Below are positions 6,935 to 15,500 of a DNA stretch of 64,000 bases, one piece after another. Every line of letters begins with the position of its first letter. The stretch's first letter is position 1. The position numbers and the translations under genes were made by a program. Source of the DNA: Actinomyces qiguomingii (GTDB taxonomy: Bacteria; Actinomycetota; Actinomycetes; Actinomycetales; Actinomycetaceae); assembly GCF_004102025.1 (NCBI RefSeq), contig NZ_CP025228.1:310001-374000 (forward strand). The letters are read 5' to 3'. The notes under the pieces were generated by a model. That model searched no databases. It saw only the letters and a program-made list of their open reading frames with translations, and had not been told where the DNA came from.

Positions 6935-9900
6935 TTACACCAGTTGCCAGCCGGCGGCTCGGGTGCGCTGGAGCCAGAAGTCCTGGTAGGGGCCGGGGGC
7001 GTCGACGAGTTCGTCGTGCCGCCCCCGCTGGGCCACCCGCCCGTCGGCGCCGAGAACAACCACTTGATCGGCGGCCGCGACCGTCTCCAGCTTGTGGGCG
7101 ATGACCAGCAGCGTCGAGGTGCGCCGCAACTGCTCCATGGCGGCCACGATATTCGCCTCATTCTCGGCGTCCAGCGCGCTGGTCGCCTCATCCAGCAGCA
7201 CGATCGGGGCCCGCTTGAGCAGCGCCCGGGCGATCGACACCCGCTGCCGCTCCCCACCGGACAGGGCCCGCCCGCCCTCTCCCACGCGGGCCTGCCATCC
7301 TCCGGGCAGGCGGTCCACGATCTCCGTGACACCGGCCAGCTCGGCGGCCCACCGCACCTGAGCGTCGGTGGCGTCCGCGCGCCCGACCCGGATATTCGCC
7401 TCCAGGGTGTCATCGAACAGGTAGACGTCCTGGAACACCATGGACACCTGCGCCATGAGCTGTGCGGTCGGCATCTGCCGCACATCGACGCCGCCGACCC
7501 GCACACTGCCGGCCTCCGCGTCCCAGAAGCGGGCGACCAGCCGGGCGATCGTCGTCTTCCCGCTGCCGGAGGGGCCGACGACGGCGCACATGGACCGTGC
7601 GGGAATAAGGATGCTCACCCCGCGCAGCACGGGCTGCTCGCGCCGGTACCCGAAGGTGACGTCCTCCAGTTCCACCGCGCCCGGAGTCGGGAGCGTTGCG
7701 GCCGTTGCCGGCTCCGGCTGCACCTCGGCGTCCATGACGGCGTCGAGGTGCTTCATGAGCTCGCGCCGGTCCTCCACCCCGATCATGCCGGTGCCGATGT
7801 CATTGAGCATGGTGGTGAAGCGCAGGCACATGCCGATCGTGGCGACGGCGGGCAGCGCCGCCAGCGCGCCCGAGGTCGCCAGGACGGCGGTGAGTGCGAT
7901 CATGGCGACGACGATCACCTGGGTGAAGACGCCGCTGAGCAGGCCCCCGGCCCCCTCCCACCACATGGCGCGACGCAGGGCGCGGATGCCGTCGTCGAAG
8001 GCGGCTACCAGCCGCCCGTAGCCGGAGGCGGCGTGGCAGGAGCGCAGGGCGCCCTGGCAACGGGTCAACTCCACGATCCGCACCGCCAACTCGCGCTCGG
8101 CGGGCTCCGCGACCGCCTTGCCACGGCCGATCAGTGCCTGAGAGGCGCGCAGAATGACGACGAGCCCCGGCACGGCGGCCGTGAGCAGCAGCCCCAGTCG
8201 CCAGTCCCACGCCCACGCGCCCAGCCAGATGGCGGCGCATCCGGCCGTCTTGGAGACGATGGCGTACAGGAAGTGCGCGGCGGACTGCGCCAGGTCGACC
8301 ATCTCCTTGGTGACGGCCCGCGACATGACGCCGGCGGTGTCGGCGGTGAACCACCGCAGCGGCAGCCGCGCGATCTGGTCGCCGACGGCGTGGTGGATGT
8401 CGTGCATGAAGCCCAGCGCCCCCATCATGCCCAGGCGCTGCCCCATGAAGTCGCTGGCGGTGGCCAGCAGCGCGCAGACGACCAGCGCGATCATCCACCC
8501 GCCGAATGACAGGCCCCAACTGGTACCGCCCGTGGCCAGGGCCGTGGCGGCAGGCATGAGGAACAGCAGCGCCAGGCCGCTGAACGCCCCGTTGACCACG
8601 CCCAGCCACAGGCCCACCACCGTCTTGTGCCAGGCCGACGGCGTCATCAGGCGGCGGAAGCCGCGCAGCAGGGAGCCGCCGCTGGAACGGCCGACAGGGC
8701 CCGGACGGGTGCGCCGCTCGTCCCGGGTGCGGCCGGAGTCCGTGTCCGCCGGACCGTCTTCCGGGGCGCCGGCCGCGTCGACGGCGGTGGCGGCTTCGTC
8801 GGGCTTGTCCGGATTGTTCGCAGCGGCTACGGGGGCGGAGTCGTCCACCGCGGGGGTGGCGTCGGCGGCGTCGACGCCATCCGTGTTCGGTGCGGCGGGG
8901 ACGGGCGCGCTGCCTGAGCGCGGGGCGTCCGCCCGTTCGGACTGCCGCAGGAGCGCCTGGTAGTGGGGTTCGGCCAGCAGTTCGTCGTGGGTGCCGGCGG
9001 CGGTGATGCGGCCGTGGTCCATGACGACGATGCGGTGGGCGCCGCGGATGGCGGCGGGCCGGTGGGCGATCACCAGCACCGTGCGGCCCTTGACCAGTTC
9101 CGAAAGGGCCTGCTGAATCTGGCTCTCGGACTCGGGGTCGACCATGGCGGTGGCCTCGTCGAGCAGGATCACCGGGGTGTCGCACAGGACGGCCCGGGCG
9201 ATGGCGATGCGCTGGGCCTGCCCGCCGGACAGGGCGACCTCCCGGCCGACGACGGTGTCGTAGCCGTCGGGCAGGGCCATGATCTCCTCGTCGATCTGGG
9301 CGGCGCGGGCGGCGGCGCGGATCCGCTCCCTGGTGGCGCCGGGGCGGCCCAGGGCGATGTTCTCGGCGATGGTGGCGGTCAGCAGCTGGGGGTCCTGGAG
9401 GACGAAGGAGACGGTCTCGTACAGGGTGTCCTCGTCCATGTCGCGCAGGTCCACCCCGCCGATGCGTACGGCGCCGGCGTCGGGGTCGGCGAAGCGGGCG
9501 ATCAGGGTGGCCAGGGTGGTCTTGCCGGAGCCGGAGGGTCCCAGCAGGGCGGTGACGGTGCCGGGCTTCAGGGTGAGGCAGGCGTCGTCGACGGCGAGGG
9601 TGTCGCCGTAGGAGTAGGACACGTGCTCGATCTCCACCCGGGCGCCTTCGGGGCGGCGCGGGTGGACGGCGGCGGGCAGGGTGGGGGCGTCGAGGATGTC
9701 GCACAGGCGCTGCGCCGCGGCGCCGGCCAACTCGTAATTCCAGGAGATGGTCATGACGGCGTCGAGGGTGCCCGGCAATACCAGGGCGATCAGGCTGGCG
9801 GCGAGTACCTGCGGCATGGTGACCGCTCCGGCACGCAGCAGCAGGCTCCCGCCGCCCAGGTTGACCAGCAGCAGCACCGGGATGGACACCCAGGTGTAGG

Positions 9901-10774
9901 CGAGGCAGCTGACCGTGATCAGGGGCATTGACCAGCCGCTGTAGGCGCTGGAGAAGGCATCGGCCGCCTTGAGGTAGGCGGCGTGGGCGCGGCCGACCTG
10001 CCCGAAGGCCTTGACCACGCCGATGCCGGCGACGAACTCGGTCATGGTGGAGGACACCACGGCCAGCCGACGGTCCATCTCAATGGTCTTCTCGGTCATG
10101 CCGCGCATGGACAGGGAGTAGATGAAGGCGTAGACGGGGATGGTGGCCACGGACAGCAGTCCCAGTCGCCAGTCGATCCAGAAGGCGCATATCAATAGTG
10201 CCAGCGGGGTGATCGCCGCATTGAGACGGTCTACCGGCCCGTGTGCGATGGCGGTGTGCACGGTGGTGGTGTCGTCCTGCACCGCCTTGCGCACCCGCCC
10301 CGAGGTCGATTCGGTGAACCAGGCGAGCGGTGCCCGGGAGATGCGGGCGACGATGTCGCGGCGCAGCTTGTCGCGCAGGGTGAGATCGGCGAAGTGCGCG
10401 ACCATCAGGGCGACGAAGTGAAGAGTAAGGCGGGCGGTGTAGGCCGCTGCCAGTACCACTACCACCGTGCGCACTTGCTGGGAGTCCGGGCTCTGTCCGC
10501 TGCGGTGGGCGGCCAGCAGCAGTTCGCCCAGGCGCACCAGCGCGAGGTAGGGGGCCACGGCCAGCAGCCCGGAGATTATGACCAGCGCCTGCGCCAGGTG
10601 CAGACGCCCGCGTACGGGCGTGCCCAGACGTTTGATGGCCCGCCTGCCGGCGGCGGCGCGGGCCCGGTTGTCGGCGACGTCGGCGAAGTCTGCGAAGTCC
10701 TCGGGAGCGGTCTGCGCGGCGGAATCGGGTGCCTGGGAGGCTTCGGTGGGAGGGGAGACGGCCGGAGCAGCCAT
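6935..10774 (-). CDS. Fused double ABC exporter-type transporter (two permease-ATPase halves), siderophore/IrtAB-like
   Basis: One 1279-residue frame encodes TMD-NBD-TMD-NBD. Walker A motifs are GPSGSGKTT near residues 411 and 1067. The signatures are ALSGGQAQRIAIARA and ALSGGERQRVSIARA, and the Walker B motifs are VILLDEATAMVD and IVLLDEATSALD. The two halves are joined by a Pro/Ala/Asp-rich linker around residues 620-700. Paired exporter-fold ABC proteins of this kind (IrtAB, YbtPQ) import ferric siderophores in actinobacteria and enterobacteria; other substrates, including drugs, cannot be excluded. The ATG has GAGG upstream, and an A/T-rich 50-bp segment precedes it, out of character with the surroundings and likely to hold the promoter. 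A natural fusion is supported by continuous GC-rich coding through the linker. The substrate is inference. Confidence 0.85.
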   Translation of the reverse strand: MAAPAVSPPTEASQAPDSAAQTAPEDFADFADVADNRARAAAGRRAIKRLGTPVRGRLHLAQALVIISGLLAVAPYLALVRLGELLLAAHRSGQSPDSQQVRTVVVVLAAAYTARLTLHFVALMVAHFADLTLRDKLRRDIVARISRAPLAWFTESTSGRVRKAVQDDTTTVHTAIAHGPVDRLNAAITPLALLICAFWIDWRLGLLSVATIPVYAFIYSLSMRGMTEKTIEMDRRLAVVSSTMTEFVAGIGVVKAFGQVGRAHAAYLKAADAFSSAYSGWSMPLITVSCLAYTWVSIPVLLLVNLGGGSLLLRAGAVTMPQVLAASLIALVLPGTLDAVMTISWNYELAGAAAQRLCDILDAPTLPAAVHPRRPEGARVEIEHVSYSYGDTLAVDDACLTLKPGTVTALLGPSGSGKTTLATLIARFADPDAGAVRIGGVDLRDMDEDTLYETVSFVLQDPQLLTATIAENIALGRPGATRERIRAAARAAQIDEEIMALPDGYDTVVGREVALSGGQAQRIAIARAVLCDTPVILLDEATAMVDPESESQIQQALSELVKGRTVLVIAHRPAAIRGAHRIVVMDHGRITAAGTHDELLAEPHYQALLRQSERADAPRSGSAPVPAAPNTDGVDAADATPAVDDSAPVAAANNPDKPDEAATAVDAAGAPEDGPADTDSGRTRDERRTRPGPVGRSSGGSLLRGFRRLMTPSAWHKTVVGLWLGVVNGAFSGLALLFLMPAATALATGGTSWGLSFGGWMIALVVCALLATASDFMGQRLGMMGALGFMHDIHHAVGDQIARLPLRWFTADTAGVMSRAVTKEMVDLAQSAAHFLYAIVSKTAGCAAIWLGAWAWDWRLGLLLTAAVPGLVVILRASQALIGRGKAVAEPAERELAVRIVELTRCQGALRSCHAASGYGRLVAAFDDGIRALRRAMWWEGAGGLLSGVFTQVIVVAMIALTAVLATSGALAALPAVATIGMCLRFTTMLNDIGTGMIGVEDRRELMKHLDAVMDAEVQPEPATAATLPTPGAVELEDVTFGYRREQPVLRGVSILIPARSMCAVVGPSGSGKTTIARLVARFWDAEAGSVRVGGVDVRQMPTAQLMAQVSMVFQDVYLFDDTLEANIRVGRADATDAQVRWAAELAGVTEIVDRLPGGWQARVGEGGRALSGGERQRVSIARALLKRAPIVLLDEATSALDAENEANIVAAMEQLRRTSTLLVIAHKLETVAAADQVVVLGADGRVAQRGRHDELVDAPGPYQDFWLQRTRAAGWQLV

Positions 10775-10830
10775 GAAATACCTCTAACTAATGAAAATAA
10801 TGATCAATATCGCTTAGTTCCACCTTAGTA
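10775..10830 (-). promoter_or_regulatory. A/T-rich promoter region of the fused ABC transporter
   Basis: About 55 bp upstream of the gene are strikingly A/T-rich (TTGATCATTATTTTCATTAG on the gene strand) in a GC-rich genome. TTAGTTAGAGG immediately precedes the start and includes the ribosome site. Iron-dependent repressor control would suit a siderophore transporter, but I could not find a convincing DtxR/IdeR palindrome. Confidence 0.35.
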
Positions 10831-10854
10831 TGCTTGGTGGCGCGAGGCAAGGGG

Positions 10855-10928
10855 GCGACGAGACTCATCTCAGACGCCCGCGCGAGAGGTTCGGTGCCTC
10901 ATCTGGAACTGCCCGCGAGAGTCGCGGA
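10855..10928. repeat. 74-bp intergenic repeat, copy A
   Basis: This begins GCGACGAGACTCATCTCAG and ends GCGAGAGTCGCGGA. A copy of the same length at 42100-42173 shares the first 19 bases exactly and most of the rest. Here it lies 30 bp upstream of a degenerate integrase-type transposase start, so it may be the terminal sequence of a decayed IS. Confidence 0.6.
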
Positions 10929-10957
10929 CGGTGGTGGGCATGGGGAGTGGGTTGTCA

Positions 10958-11170
10958 ATGCGGGCCAGGGCGGAGATCACTAGGAAGTACGCGGGGGCGT
11001 ATGCCAAGGCGTCGAAGAAGGACAAGGGGAGGATGCTGGATGAAGGAGGGCGCCGACGCTGAGCCTGCGCACGATCAGGCCTGGTTGAAGAAGGACAAGG
11101 GGAGGATGCCGGGGCGAGGTGTATGCGGTGACCGGTCGGATGCCGGGAGGGTGCCGAGTACGACCTCTTC
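10958..11170 (+). pseudogene. N-terminal fragment of an integrase-type transposase, partly duplicated
   Basis: The ATG at 10958 opens MRARAEITRKYAGAYAKA and continues SKKDKGRMLDE before going out of frame and stopping at 11062. A second copy of the KKDKGRM segment follows at about 11085-11110. In another frame it continues EVYAVTGR, the normal downstream sequence of this family (DEV-AVTGW). This pattern is the helix-turn-helix start of integrase-core transposases carried by actinobacterial IS elements. No DDE domain follows. The duplicated segment suggests slippage or recombination during decay. Confidence 0.55.
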
Positions 11171-11491
11171 GGAGTGCCTCCCTCCACGCCCGAGAGGGCT
11201 TGGAGCCGGAAGGGGCGTCTGGGGGTGGAGGGGGTGTTCTTGGTCGTGCCGGGGACGTTCTCGGGCTGGTGTGGACGGTGTCAGGTGGTTGCCCCGGCGC
11301 TCCCATGCAATCATGATCTTTGCGCATGATCGTGCGGAATGTGTGGGAACTGCGTAGTGGTGGGGCGCCCCCTGTGAACAGCCCTCCGGTGGTTCCAGTG
11401 GTTTTGATGTCGTGCCTCCTTGGTGGCGTGAGCGCATGTGTCGCTGCCTGGGAGCGCGGGCTGTTCGCGTGTTCATTGGTGTGTGCCGGAT

Positions 11492-11644
11492 GACGGTTCG
11501 TCACTTCCTGCGACGGTTCGTACGTTCCGGTCGACGATTCGTCACTTGTTACGACAGTTCGTACCTCTAGGTGCCGAACCGTCGTAACAAGTGCCGAATC
11601 GTGGGTGCTAAGTGACGAACCGTCAGTGGAAGGTACGAACCGTC
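11492..11644. repeat. Palindromic array of GACGGTTCG half-sites, copy 2
   Basis: Four half-sites at about 20-bp steps point one way (GACGGTTCGTCAC, GACGGTTCGTACG, GACGATTCGTCAC, GACAGTTCGTACC). After the centre TACCTCTAGGTGCC four point the other way (CCGAACCGTC, CCGAATCGTG, ACGAACCGTC, ACGAACCGTC). The arrangement and centre match the array at 6511-6697. Confidence 0.7.
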
Positions 11645-11865
11645 CGCCCCCGCGACACCACCCCATACGAGCTCCCGCCGCGACATCACCCGATACAAGC
11701 ACTCCGTGACATCGCCCCAGGTGACCGTCCCGTCATGGCCTGCGCGCCAGAACCCGTCCGGGGGCGTGCTCGGTGCTCCGTCCGGCACTGTGCCCGGGTC
11801 GGTGGCACCCATAGACCCCGGCGATGGTCCGCAGGACGGCCGTTCATGTCGATTTATCATGTCGA

Positions 11866-11910
11866 TTTACGACCCTGGGGTGCGAATCACGACCACCCCG
11901 GGGTCGTAAA
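11866..11910. repeat. 17-bp-arm hairpin
   Basis: TTTACGACCCTGGGGTG and CACCCCGGGGTCGTAAA are inverted copies with one mismatch, separated by 11 bp. No T-run follows, so it is not a classical terminator. No gene is close enough to assign a role. Confidence 0.6.
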
Positions 11911-12000
11911 CCACACCCCAAGGTCGAAAGCCAACACTTCACGCCCGAGAGCACTGTCGCTTCGAACAGCGACGCGAAGGCCGCCCTCAAGCACCGGGGC

Positions 12001-12190
12001 AGCCCCCGAGCACGGGAACGGCGTCCGAACACGGGGGCAGCCCCCGAGCACGGGAACGGCGTCCGAACACAGGGGCAGCGCCCGAGCACGGGAACAGCGT
12101 CCGAACATAGGGGCAGCGCCCGAGCACGGGAACGGCGTCCGAACACAGGGGTAGCCCCCGAACACGGGAACAGCGTCCGGGCATGGGAGA
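12001..12190. repeat. 38-bp tandem repeat, five units (VNTR)
   Basis: Units beginning AG(C/G)(C/G)CCCGAGCACGGGAAC recur at 12001, 12039, 12077, 12115 and 12153, an exact 38-bp period with a few substitutions. The period is not a multiple of three and there are no unique spacers, which argues against a coding repeat or a CRISPR. Confidence 0.85.
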
Positions 12191-12289
12191 ACGCGCTCGG
12201 ACACGGGACGGCGCCTTCGGGCGCGGGAGAGGTCCGCCCCGGGTGGACCAGAGCACACCACCCACCACACCCCCAAACACGAAGAGCCG

Positions 12290-12477
12290 GATGTCGTCGG
12301 CTTCCTGCGCGCTCGCGTTCGACGTTTATATGTCGGATCAAGACGCGGTAGTCCAGATCCGCGCCTCGGTGCTGTGGAACGGCTGCTGCGGTCGGGGACA
12401 GGAACCAGTCGACACTTAACCCGAACTTGCGCGAGTTGCTTCTGATTCAGACTCTTGAGCATCCGCGCCTCACGCAT
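12290..12477 (-). pseudogene. Possible degenerate XRE-type regulator truncated by the ISL3-like end
   Basis: The minus-strand ATG at 12477 opens MREARMLKSLNQKQLA, which resembles the start of an XRE helix-turn-helix. One base out of frame the coding continues as KFGLSVDWFLSPTAAAVPQ, then DLDYRVLIRHINVERE, up to the GGCTCTTCG-type end at 12289, where it stops making sense. It therefore looks like a small regulator gene with a frameshift, cut by insertion of the repeat-rich element. The family assignment is weak because only about 60 residues remain. Confidence 0.35.
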
Positions 12478-12584
12478 GTGCTGTCCCAAGTCTGCCTGCC
12501 GCGTGTGTGAAACTCTGGCGCACCGTCGTCGGACTTTCCAGGCCGCCCCGTTTCCCGTCGGTGGCCGCGCCTATCCTGGCTCCG

Positions 12585-15500
12585 ATGTCGCCGACGCTGC
12601 CAGATGACTTCACTCCCGCCACGCGCGCCTGGTTCGACGCCGCCTTCCCGGCCGGGCCGACGCCGGTCCAGCGGCGCGCCTGGGCGGCGATCGGCCGCGG
12701 CGAGAACGCCCTGGTCATCGCCCCCACAGGCTCCGGCAAGACCCTGGCGGCCTTCCTGTCCGCCATTGACCGCCTCTCCCGGCCCGCGGCGCAGGCGGCC
12801 CAGGGCGATGATCCCACTCCGGCAGGCACCGCCCCGGCCGGTGCCGCCCCGGCCGAGCGCCGTCGCACGCGGCAGCCGCGCGTCCGCGGCGTGCGGGTCC
12901 TGTACATCTCCCCGCTGAAGGCCCTCGGCGCCGACGTGGAGCGCAACCTGCGCCGTCCCCTGGCCGGTATCACCGCGGCCGCCGAAGACCTGGCTGAGCC
13001 GGCCGCCCCCGTCACGGTGGGCATGCGCACGGGCGACACCACCCCGGCCGAGCGCCGCCGCCTTGGCACCCGCCCGCCCGACATCCTCATCACCACGCCC
13101 GAGTCGCTGTACCTGATGCTCACCAGCGCCGTGCGCGAGACGCTGCGCAGCGTCGAGACCGTCATCGTCGACGAGATCCACTCCTTCGCCGGCCAGAAGC
13201 GCGGCACCCACCTGGCCCTATCGCTGGAACGCCTCGACGAGCTCCTGCCCCGCCCCGCCCAACGCATCGGCCTGTCCGCGACGGTGCGCCCGCGCGCGGA
13301 GATCGCCCGCTTCCTGGGCGGCATCCACCCGGTGAGCGTCATCGCCGACGACGACGCCCACGCCACCCCCGACGTGACCGTCGCCGCGCCCGTGGCGGAC
13401 ATGACGCGCGTGCCGGCCACCTGGGACCGCCGTGAGCGGGCCCTGCGGGGCACGCCCCGCCGCGGCGGGACGGCCGGGGCGAGAGCCGGTGCCGGGGCTC
13501 CGGCCCGCATGACGTCCTCCATCTGGCCGCATATCGAGCACGCGCTGCTGGAGCAGATCCTCGCCCACCGCACCACGCTCGTATTCGTCAACTCCCGGGG
13601 CGCCTGCGAACGCCTCACCGCCCACCTGAACGAGGACTACGCCGCCTACCTGGCCGAGCGGGATCGGCATCCCGCTCCGGAGGCCGAGCGGGGCGCCGCC
13701 CCCGCCGCCACAGCTGGCGTGGCTGCCCCGCACGCTCCGGACGTCGCAGCCGACCTCTCCGATCCGCCCGCCACGGGCGAGCCGGTCCGCCACCACGAGT
13801 CCTGGGAGATGGGGGCCTCCCAGCACACCCAGCCCCTGCCCGCGGGGGCGCCCGTGATCGCCAGGGCGCACCACGGCTCCGTCTCCAAGGAGCAGCGCCG
13901 CGAGGTGGAGGAGGAGCTCAAGTCCGGCCGACTGCGCTGCGTGGTGGCCACCGCCTCCCTGGAACTCGGCATCGACATGGGTGCCATCGACCTGGTCCTC
14001 CAGGTGGCGCCCCCGCCGTCGGTCGCCGCCGGTTTGCAGCGCGTGGGCCGGGCCGAGCACCGCGTCGGCGGGCGGCCCCGCGGGACCATCTACCCCATAC
14101 AACGCACCCAGCTCGTGGACGCCGTCGTCGTCGCCGAGGGCATGCGCACCGGCAGCATCGAGCACACCGCCCTGGTGCCCAACGCCCTGGACGTGCTCGC
14201 CCAGCAGACCGTGGCCGCCGTCGCCGTCGAGGACCGCACCGCCGACGACTGGTACGCCACCGTCACCCGCGCCGCCCCCTACGCGAACCTGCCGCGCAGC
14301 GCATTCGACGCGGTCCTGAACCTGCTCGCCGGCGGCTACGCCTCCGCCGGCCTGGCCGACCTGGTCCCGCGGATCGTCTGGGACCACGCAACCGGGGTGC
14401 TAACCGCCCGGCCCGGGGCACAACGGCTCGCCGTCGCCGCCTCCGGCACCATCCCCGACCGCGGCCTGTTCCCGGTGATGCTGCCCGAGGGCGACGCCGC
14501 CGGTCGCCGCCGCGTGGGGGAACTGGACGAGGAGATGGTCAACGAGTCCAGCGTGGGGGACGTGATCACCCTGGGCACCGCCTCCTGGCGCATCCGCCAG
14601 ATCGAGCCCGACCGCGTGATCGTCGACCCGGCCCCCGGCCGCAGCGCCCGCCTGCCGTTCTGGCACGGCGAGGGGGCGGGCCGCCCGGCGGCCACCGGTG
14701 CCGCCAAGGGCGCCTTCCTGCGCCAGGCCGCGGCGGTCCTCGGCGACGGCGGCCTCGCCGAGGCGCCGGAGTCGGCCCTGACGCGGCGCCTGGAGCGCGC
14801 CGGCCTGGATGCGAGTGCCCGAGCGAATCTGGTGGCGCTGCTGCGCGAGCAGCGGTCGGCCACCGGCGTCGTCCCCTCCGACACCACCCTGGTTCTGGAG
14901 CGCTGCCGCGACGAGAACGACGCCTGGCGGCTGATCCTGCACAGCCCCTTCGGGCGCCGCGTGCACGAGCCATGGGCCCTGGCCGTCAAGGAGCGGGCCC
15001 GCCGCCTGCTGGGATTCGACCCGCAGATCGCCACCGCCGACGACGGCATGGTGCTGCTCGCGCCGCCCAGTGAGCGCCCGCCGGGGGCGGAGCTGTTCAC
15101 CTTCGACGCCGCAGACATCGAGCAGCTGGTGCGCAGCCGCGTCGACCAGACGGCGGTCTTCGCCGCCCGCTTCCGTGAGTGCGCCGCCCGCGCCCTGCTC
15201 ATGCCGGCCTCCCACCCCGGACGCCGGGCCCCGCTGTGGCTGCAACGCCTGAAGGCCGGCCAACTGCTGGAGGCCGTCCGCCAGTTCCCGGGCTTCCCCG
15301 TGTCGGTGGAGGCGGCGCGAGAATGCCTCCAGGACGTCTGGGACCTGCCCGCGCTGCGCGGCCTCATGGAGCGCCTCGCCGCTGGCACCGCCACCCTGGT
15401 GGAGGCGGTCACGCAAACGCCGTCACCCTTCGCCGGTCCGCTGCTGTTCGGCTACACCAGCGCCTTCCTGTACCAGGAGGACCTGCCGCACGCCGAGCGC

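Larger units (their letters stand above)
11171..12289. other. Gene-poor repeat-rich region ending in an ISL3-like terminal repeat
   Basis: I see no gene here. The first part (11160-11330) is recognisably a diverged copy of 6180-6390: both run CCCTCCACG, then GAGGG(C/T)TTGG, then GGACGTTCTC. It is followed by the same type of palindromic half-site array. The right end, 12259-12289, is an inverted GGCTCTTCGTGTTTGGGGG, again like ISL3 ends. A matching left end is not visible. Sub-features (half-site array, hairpin, 38-bp tandem array) are listed separately. Confidence 0.5.

Noticed and set aside
10775..10830. Fur or IdeR box upstream of the fused ABC transporter
   Set aside because: The region is A/T-rich, with short stretches resembling Fur half-sites, but I could not find a 19-bp palindrome close to either consensus.
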